11,944 nt of DNA. Source: Halanaerobiales bacterium. Its GTDB lineage: Bacteria > Bacillota_F > Halanaerobiia > DY22613. The position numbers were made by a program, and so were the translations under genes. The notes under the pieces are model-generated. The model was not told the DNA's origin and ran no database searches. It saw only the letters and a program-made list of their open reading frames with translations. This document shows positions 8,140-11,944 of this stretch, piece by piece. The DNA lies in the NCBI GenBank assembly GCA_023128035.1, contig JAGMES010000126.1:1-11944 (forward strand). Reading direction: 5' to 3'. The stretch's first letter is position 1; each line of letters opens with the position of its first letter.

Positions 8140-8658
8140 ATGTTTAAATATAGCGATATTAATACCAATCGAATCAATGGTACTGTTATCTGGTATTACA
8201 ATATATGTCAAAGAGAAGTTTGGCTCATTTCTCATGGTTTAGAAGCTGACCAGAGTAATGAATATCTAGAGATTGGACGTCTTATTCATGAGAATAGTTA
8301 TCAGCGAAAAACAAAAGAGGTTAGTATAGGAAATATTAAAGTAGATTTGATAGGAAAAAAGGGTGAGAAAGTAATTATAGGTGAGGTAAAAAAATCTTCA
8401 AGCTTTAAAGAAAGTGCAAGATTGCAACTAGCTTTTTATCTCCTTACTCTTGAAGATTTAGGCATTGATGCGGTTGGCTATATTCATTTTCCAAAAGAGA
8501 AGAAAAAAATAATGGTTGAATTGAATGAAGAAATTAGAGAAGATTTAAAAAACTGCATAAACGGAATAAATAAAATTATTCATCTTGATATACCGCCAAA
8601 GGCTGAAAAGAATAAGTATTGTCAAAAATGTGCATATCAAGAATTTTGCTGGGCATAG
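8140..8658 (+). CDS. cas4: Cas4 RecB-like iron-sulfur exonuclease
   Basis: Cas4 trims prespacers and helps select those with a proper PAM during spacer acquisition with Cas1-Cas2. The 172-residue product starts at ATG 8140 after AAAGGGGAG. The RecB-type nuclease core is visible: His50, Asp69 in KVDLIG, the GEVKK motif (Glu82, Lys84), and QLAFY (Gln96-Tyr100). The four cysteines for a 4Fe-4S cluster are Cys23 and the C-terminal Cys161, Cys164 and Cys170. The protein appears intact. Cas4 is followed closely by cas1 (nine bases), forming the adaptation block cas4-cas1-cas2. Confidence 0.96.
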   Translation: MFKYSDINTNRINGTVIWYYNICQREVWLISHGLEADQSNEYLEIGRLIHENSYQRKTKEVSIGNIKVDLIGKKGEKVIIGEVKKSSSFKESARLQLAFYLLTLEDLGIDAVGYIHFPKEKKKIMVELNEEIREDLKNCINGINKIIHLDIPPKAEKNKYCQKCAYQEFCWA

Positions 8659-8667
8659 GAGGGAGTT

Positions 8668-9657
8668 ATGAAAAGCTTTTATATTTTTAATAATGGTGAT
8701 TTAAAGCGTAAAAATAATACCTTTTGTTTTGAGACAGAAGAAGGGACAAGATACTTACCCATAGAAAATATTTCAGATGTTTATGTCTTTGGCGAAGTTA
8801 CTCTTTCTAAAAAATTTTTAGAGTTAATGACTCAGCATAATATTATAGTTCATTTTTATAATTATTTTGGCTATTATACTGGATCATACTATCCTAGAGA
8901 ACATTATAATTCTGGATATATGATCTTAAAACAGAGTGAGCATTATTTAGATCATGAAAAGCGATTAAAACTTGCAAAATCTTTTGTAATTGGTGCTACT
9001 AATAATATAGTACGGGTTTTGAAATATTATAATAATCGCGAAAAGGATTTGGCAGAGGAACTGATTAAAATTGAAAACTTACAGCAGTTAATCGATGGAT
9101 GTAATAGTGTGGAACAATTAATGGCAATAGAAGGTAACATAAGGGGAAATTATTATAACTGTTTTGATAAAATCTTAAATAACAAAAATTTCAAATTTGA
9201 ACAACGGAGTAAACGACCTCCAAAAAACTATCTAAATACTCTGATCAGTTTTGGTAATTCTGTGCTTTATCGCGTGGTTTTAAGTCAAATATATGAGACA
9301 CATCTAGATCCGCGCATTGGTTATTTACATTCAACGAATTCAAGAAGTTTTTCACTCAATCTTGATATTGCAGAGATTTTTAAACCTATTATCATTGATA
9401 GAATCATTTTTAAACTGATCAGTAAAAAAATGATCAAGACAAACCATTTTGTTAAAGAAATGGGAGGAACATTTTTAAATGAAAATGGTAAAAAGATTTT
9501 TATAAAAGAGTTTAATGAAAGAATGGAAACTACGATTCAACACAAAAAATTGAATCGTAAGGTTTCTTATAAACGGTTATTGCGTCTCGAATGCTATAAG
9601 TTACAGAAACATTTTATGAGCGAAGAAGAATATTCGCCTTATGTAGCTAGGTGGTAA
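8668..9657 (+). CDS. cas1: CRISPR integrase Cas1
   Basis: Cas1 is the metal-dependent integrase that inserts new spacers at the leader-repeat junction. The 329-residue product starts at ATG 8668 with GGAGG at 8658-8662, directly after the cas4 stop. The N-terminal beta domain is followed by the helical catalytic domain. The metal ligands by family comparison are Glu155 (MAIEGNIRGNYY), His221 (GYLHSTNSRSFS) and the Asp233/Glu236 pair in LDIAEIFKP. All are present. One base separates it from cas2, whose GGTGG ribosome binding site lies inside the cas1 end. Confidence 0.98.
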   Translation: MKSFYIFNNGDLKRKNNTFCFETEEGTRYLPIENISDVYVFGEVTLSKKFLELMTQHNIIVHFYNYFGYYTGSYYPREHYNSGYMILKQSEHYLDHEKRLKLAKSFVIGATNNIVRVLKYYNNREKDLAEELIKIENLQQLIDGCNSVEQLMAIEGNIRGNYYNCFDKILNNKNFKFEQRSKRPPKNYLNTLISFGNSVLYRVVLSQIYETHLDPRIGYLHSTNSRSFSLNLDIAEIFKPIIIDRIIFKLISKKMIKTNHFVKEMGGTFLNENGKKIFIKEFNERMETTIQHKKLNRKVSYKRLLRLECYKLQKHFMSEEEYSPYVARW

Positions 9658-9658
9658 T

Positions 9659-9922
9659 ATGTATGTGATCATGGTTTATGATTTTAACGAGAAAAGAGTA
9701 GGAAAAGCTTTGAAAATTTCGCGCAAATATTTAAATTGGGTGCAGAATTCAGTTTTTGAAGGCGAAATAACGAAAGCAAAATTAACTAAGCTAAAAATGG
9801 AAATGGAAAAATTGATGAATGAAGACGAAGACTCTGTTATTTTTTATCAGTTGCGTTCAAAAAGTTATTATTCAAGAGATATTATGGGTATAGGTAAAAG
9901 TATTGGAGATAACTTTTTGTAG
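9659..9922 (+). CDS. cas2: CRISPR adaptation protein Cas2
   Basis: Cas2 bridges two Cas1 dimers in the spacer-integration complex. The 87-residue protein has the ferredoxin-like beginning MYVIMVYDF with the conserved Asp8, and the later segment DSVIFYQLRSKS typical of the family. Its start follows the cas1 stop by one base, with GGTGG at 9650-9654. It is the last cas gene; the leader of array 2 begins right after it. Confidence 0.97.
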   Translation: MYVIMVYDFNEKRVGKALKISRKYLNWVQNSVFEGEITKAKLTKLKMEMEKLMNEDEDSVIFYQLRSKSYYSRDIMGIGKSIGDNFL

Positions 9923-10116
9923 GCAAAATATCAGAAAAACATGAAGTTTTTTTGTCGTCGATCTTCAGTAGTGCAAAAACCCCTGGAGATCGACGACAAC
10001 ATAATTTTTAGAGGTTTGTTGATATTACTGACGTTGTTAGTGATAGAGCTATTGATCAAGTGATTTATTGGAAAAGCTTTTAAAAAACAAGCCTTTTATT
10101 TATGTGGGTTGAATGG
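9923..10116 (+). promoter_or_regulatory. Leader of CRISPR array 2
   Basis: This 194-base AT-rich non-coding stretch lies between cas2 and the first repeat of array 2, on the side expected for a leader given the repeat orientation. It contains a large inverted repeat (9952-9999), a smaller hairpin ACTGAC-GTT-GTTAGT at 10027-10041, and the palindromes TTGATCAA (10052-10059) and AAAAGCTTTT (10072-10081). It should carry the pre-crRNA promoter and the Cas1-Cas2 docking site. A TTGGAA at 10068 and AT-rich boxes near 10094-10103 are possible promoter parts, but none fits well. Confidence 0.8.
9952..9999. repeat. Large hairpin in the array 2 leader
   Basis: TTGTCGTCGATCT (9952-9964) and AGATCGACGACAA (9987-9999) are perfect 13-base inverted arms. 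Pairing can continue inward with one T-G wobble and CAG/CTG, giving about 17 base pairs and a 14-base loop. It is the strongest dyad in the window and unusually GC-rich. It starts 30 bases after the cas2 stop and ends 117 bases before the first repeat. No clear T-run follows on either strand, so it does not look like a plain intrinsic terminator. Confidence 0.9.
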
Positions 10117-10670
10117 GTTTATAGTCTACCTATAAGGAATTGAAACTTAGCATATCACAGACTAAATGTGAAGCAAACATAAGTTTATAGTCTACCTATA
10201 AGGAATTGAAACATATTATTTAAACATAAAACAATTATAACACATATCGTTTATAGTCTACCTATAAGGAATTGAAACTTGTTCTTAATGTGGCCAATGC
10301 TCTATCACACCAGTTTATAGTCTACCTATAAGGAATTGAAACTCTTGCAAATCCATCAAATCTTTTGTTATGTCACTCGTTTATAGTCTACCTATAAGGA
10401 ATTGAAACGGGAAAATGAAAGCTGATGCAGAAGAAACACGTAGGTTTATAGTCTACCTATAAGGAATTGAAACGTGATTTTCAGAAATCTTTGCAATACC
10501 AGTTGTTGGTTTATAGTCTACCTATAAGGAATTGAAACATGAATTAAAGATAGACGATATAGTAAGAATGTTTGGTTTATAGTCTACCTATAAGGAATTG
10601 AAACTTTTGAGCAATGGCGATGAGTTAGAAATCAATCCGCGTTTATAGTCTACCTATAAGGAATTGAAAC
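10117..10670 (+). CRISPR. CRISPR array 2, nine perfect repeats and eight spacers
   Basis: Repeats of 30 bases begin at 10117, 10183, 10249, 10313, 10379, 10444, 10509, 10575 and 10641, all identical to the array 1 consensus. The eight spacers are 34-36 bases long and all unique. The array lies 194 bases after cas2 and reads on the + strand, leader on the left. The last repeat is perfect, unlike the decayed end of array 1, and is followed within 40-65 bases by mobile-element palindromes, so the distal end has probably been lost. Several spacers read through as protein-like sequence, as expected if they come from phage or plasmid genes. Confidence 0.98.
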
Positions 10671-10715
10671 GAGTCAGAACCAGAAGGACTTTTTCTGTTC
10701 CACAAGGCGGTTTAT
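10671..10715 (+). other. Possible last spacer and broken repeat of array 2
   Basis: After the last perfect repeat come 39 bases of non-repetitive sequence and then GTTTAT (10710-10715), the first six bases of the repeat, before the match stops at the palindromic debris. This may be a ninth spacer (slightly longer than the 34-38 seen elsewhere) and the stump of a tenth repeat. Six bases can match by chance. The segment also holds a small imperfect hairpin (CAGAA/TTCTG). Confidence 0.35.
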
Positions 10716-10737
10716 GCTAAGCTTTGCATAAACTGCC
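10706..10737. repeat. Hairpin at the array 2 / mobile-element junction
   Basis: GGCGGTTTATGC (10706-10717) pairs with GCATAAACTGCC (10726-10737) over 12 bases with one G-T wobble and an eight-base loop. No T-run follows, so it is not a standard terminator. Its right arm overlaps the next palindrome (10722-10747), so the two hairpins exclude each other. Confidence 0.7.
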
Positions 10738-10747
10738 TTATGCAAAG
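10722..10747. repeat. Core-site-like palindrome, 10 + 6 + 10 bases
   Basis: CTTTGCATAA (10722-10731), ACTGCC, then TTATGCAAAG (10738-10747) form perfect 10-base inverted arms around a six-base spacer. That is the geometry of a tyrosine-recombinase crossover site. The right arm is also the left end of the inverted-repeat element, and the left arm equals that element's right end, as if two element ends met head to head here. Confidence 0.65.
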
Positions 10748-10890
10748 TAAACTATAAAAAGCCTTGTATATACAATAGTTTTATTTGATTTTCTTTCCAT
10801 AATATCTCAAAATGATAGTAAGAGCAAATAGCTCTAAATTTCAAAATATACAGAATCTGCAAGGATATTTTCTACAATTGTAATTCATAA

Positions 10891-11133
10891 GGTGAAACCC
10901 GATATGTTTCATCACAGAAAGCCATTCATCTACTTCAAGCAGGTGTAAACCTTATCTACATACGTGATTTTTTAGGTCATGTAGATATAAAAACCGCAGA
11001 AATTTACGCACGGACAAATACCGAAACGAGGCGTAAAGCGATTGAAAACGCTTATCCAGAGCTCATTGACAGTGCTTTACCTGACTGGAATAAAGACCAA
11101 GAATTGCTTTCATGGTTATCTAATTTAAAATAG
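10891..11133 (+). pseudogene. Tyrosine recombinase/integrase, C-terminal fragment
   Basis: From 10921 to the stop at 11131-11133 the frame reads AIHLLQAGVNLIYIRDFLGH and on through VDIKTAEIYART, the end of a tyrosine-recombinase catalytic domain: the third conserved histidine in LGH and the nucleophile tyrosine in EIYA. Just upstream, CATCACAGAAAGCC looks like the HxLRHSKA box with one base missing and the arginine changed, a frameshift that breaks the gene. The N-terminal domain and the first catalytic arginine are absent and there is no start codon with a ribosome binding site. It is a dead remnant inside the inverted-repeat element. Typical full-length relatives are about 300 or more residues. 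Confidence 0.8.
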
Positions 11134-11142
11134 AATCAGATA

Positions 11143-11207
11143 TTATGCAAAGTAAATGATATAAAAATCGCATAATATAAAGGTTTTAGTTAGTTTACTT
11201 TGCATAA
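11143..11207. repeat. Second inverted pair of the recombinase-element end (65 bases)
   Basis: TTATGCAAAGTAAA (11143-11156) repeats the element's left end in direct orientation and is inverted to TTTACTTTGCATAA (11194-11207). Both + copies are followed by TATAAAAA, at slightly different distances. The third copy may be a recombinase accessory site, or the left end of a nested 65-base mini-element. Confidence 0.6.
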
Positions 11208-11876
11208 GGTGGAACAATTTCTCCTCTTCTAAGTAATATCTATCTTAATAGAATAGACCATATGTTTGAAAGAGCTATTGAAGATACAAGATATAATGGT
11301 TATCAACAAATAGAATATTGTCGTTTTGCTGATGATATGGTAATACTTGTGAATGGTCATAAAGCTCTAAAATGACTTGCAGAAAAGGCACAAAGGAGAC
11401 TCAAAGAAGAGTTGAAAAGGTTACAGGTGGATGTGAATGTGGAGAAGACTAAAGTTATAGATCTTGAAAAAGGAGAAACCTTTAGCTTTTTAGGATTTGA
11501 TTATCGTCTGGTGAAGCATAAAGAAAAGAAGATGGTTTTAATTCGAGCCATACGAAAGAAAGTGCAGGAACTCTTAGAAAAAGTTAGAATTCTTTTAAAG
11601 CGGAATAGAGATAAATCATTTTGGGAAGTGATTCCAAAGTTAAACGAGATAGTACGAGGATGGATAAACTACTTTCGTATAGGACACTGTTCCAGATTAT
11701 TTAATTTTATAAAACAATGGGTAGAAAAGAAAATACGTAGGTTTGTAAGGAAAGCCCAGGGACGAAAAGGCTTCGGCTGGAAGGAGTGGAGTAGCCAGAT
11801 AATATATGATATATGGGGATTATATAACGATTATCAGATCAGATATTATGAGGCGAAAGCAAAACCAGTACGATAG
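11208..11876 (+). pseudogene. Group II intron reverse transcriptase, 5'-truncated with in-frame stop
   Basis: The frame opens at the RT motif 4 sequence GGTISPLLSNIYLN (11208 onward) and continues to motif 5 YCRFADDMVIL, where FADD carries the catalytic aspartates. A TGA at 11373-11375 interrupts it, where a tryptophan codon (TGG) may have stood. It resumes with the KTKVIDL and FSFLGFDY segments of motifs 6-7 and the maturase (X) domain RGWINYFRIG, ending at 11874-11876. No HNH endonuclease domain is visible. The N-terminal half (RT motifs 0-3) is missing, cut exactly at the right inverted repeat of the neighbouring element. A TTG-start frame of 154 codons exists from 11412, but it is only the C-terminal part of this wreck. 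Confidence 0.88.
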
Positions 11877-11944
11877 GAATCATAAACTGTAATATGAAGA
11901 TGCCAAGTGAGCCGTATGAGGGGGAGCGGCCGTCAAGGCTGAGA
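11877..11944 (+). other. Probable 3' part of a group II intron, cut by the window end
   Basis: After the reverse transcriptase stop, the sequence GTGAGCCGTATGAGG (from about 11909) resembles the conserved stretch found near the 3' end of many bacterial group II introns, around domain V. The returning strand of the hairpin (ending ACGGTTC or similar) is not seen before the window ends, so the domain cannot be confirmed and the intron boundary is unknown. Confidence 0.35.

Larger units (their letters stand above)
10736..11209. mobile_element. Inverted-repeat element with tyrosine-recombinase remnant
   Basis: CCTTATGCAAAGTAAACT (10736-10753) and its exact reverse complement (11192-11209) bound about 474 bases. 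Inside lies the C-terminal piece of a tyrosine recombinase. The element is too short to hold a complete recombinase, so it is a deletion derivative that could move only with help in trans. Its left end abuts the debris after array 2; its right end breaks a group II intron reverse transcriptase. The family is not identified with certainty; the recombinase tail resembles those of elements carrying several tyrosine recombinases. No clear target duplication is visible. Confidence 0.6.

Noticed and set aside
955..9922. A new accessory defence gene within the cas operon
   Set aside because: All coding space is taken by eight standard type I-B genes with normal lengths and motifs; gaps are under 60 bases.
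9952..9999. Leader hairpin as the rho-independent terminator of the cas operon
   Set aside because: The + strand continues CATAATTTTTA rather than a direct T-run, and the minus strand continues with As. Partial termination cannot be excluded, but the structure does not meet the usual pattern.
11412..11876. A separate 154-residue gene at the right end
   Set aside because: It is in frame with the RT fragment that begins at 11208 and only the part after the in-frame TGA; the TTG has no convincing ribosome binding site.

Overview
The window holds a complete type I-B CRISPR-Cas locus in AT-rich DNA. The likely host is a low-GC Firmicute, probably a clostridium, judging from base composition, strong AGGAGG ribosome binding sites, two TTG starts, and debris of a group II intron and a tyrosine-recombinase element. 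The species cannot be named from the sequence alone. Every gene reads on the + strand.

Layout: 1-612 is the leader-distal part of CRISPR array 1, which enters the window inside a repeat and ends in a degenerate repeat. 613-954 is AT-rich non-coding DNA carrying the likely cas promoter. 955-9922 is one compact operon: cas6 - cas8b - cas7 (csh2) - cas5 - cas3 - cas4 - cas1 - cas2, with gaps from -8 to +58 bases. 9923-10116 is the leader of array 2, with a striking 13-bp perfect inverted repeat. 10117-10670 is array 2 (nine perfect repeats, eight spacers), using the same 30-base repeat as array 1 in the same orientation. 10671-11944 is mobile-element debris: nested palindromes, an inverted-repeat element of about 474 bp with a decayed tyrosine recombinase, and the C-terminal half of a group II intron reverse transcriptase with an in-frame stop.

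How it works together (family knowledge): Cas6 cuts array transcripts so that each crRNA carries the 8-nt handle ATTGAAAC. Cas8b, Cas7, Cas5 and crRNA, probably with a Cas11b small subunit translated from inside cas8b, form Cascade. Cas3 (HD nuclease plus helicase) destroys the bound target. Cas1, Cas2 and Cas4 acquire spacers at the leader ends of the arrays.

No new effector system is visible; the operon is canonical and appears intact. The points worth a second look are the internal Cas11b start with its own Shine-Dalgarno site, the large leader hairpin, a terminator-like hairpin between the Cascade genes and cas3, and the abrupt end of array 2 at a palindrome shaped like a tyrosine-recombinase core site, where several mobile remnants are fused.
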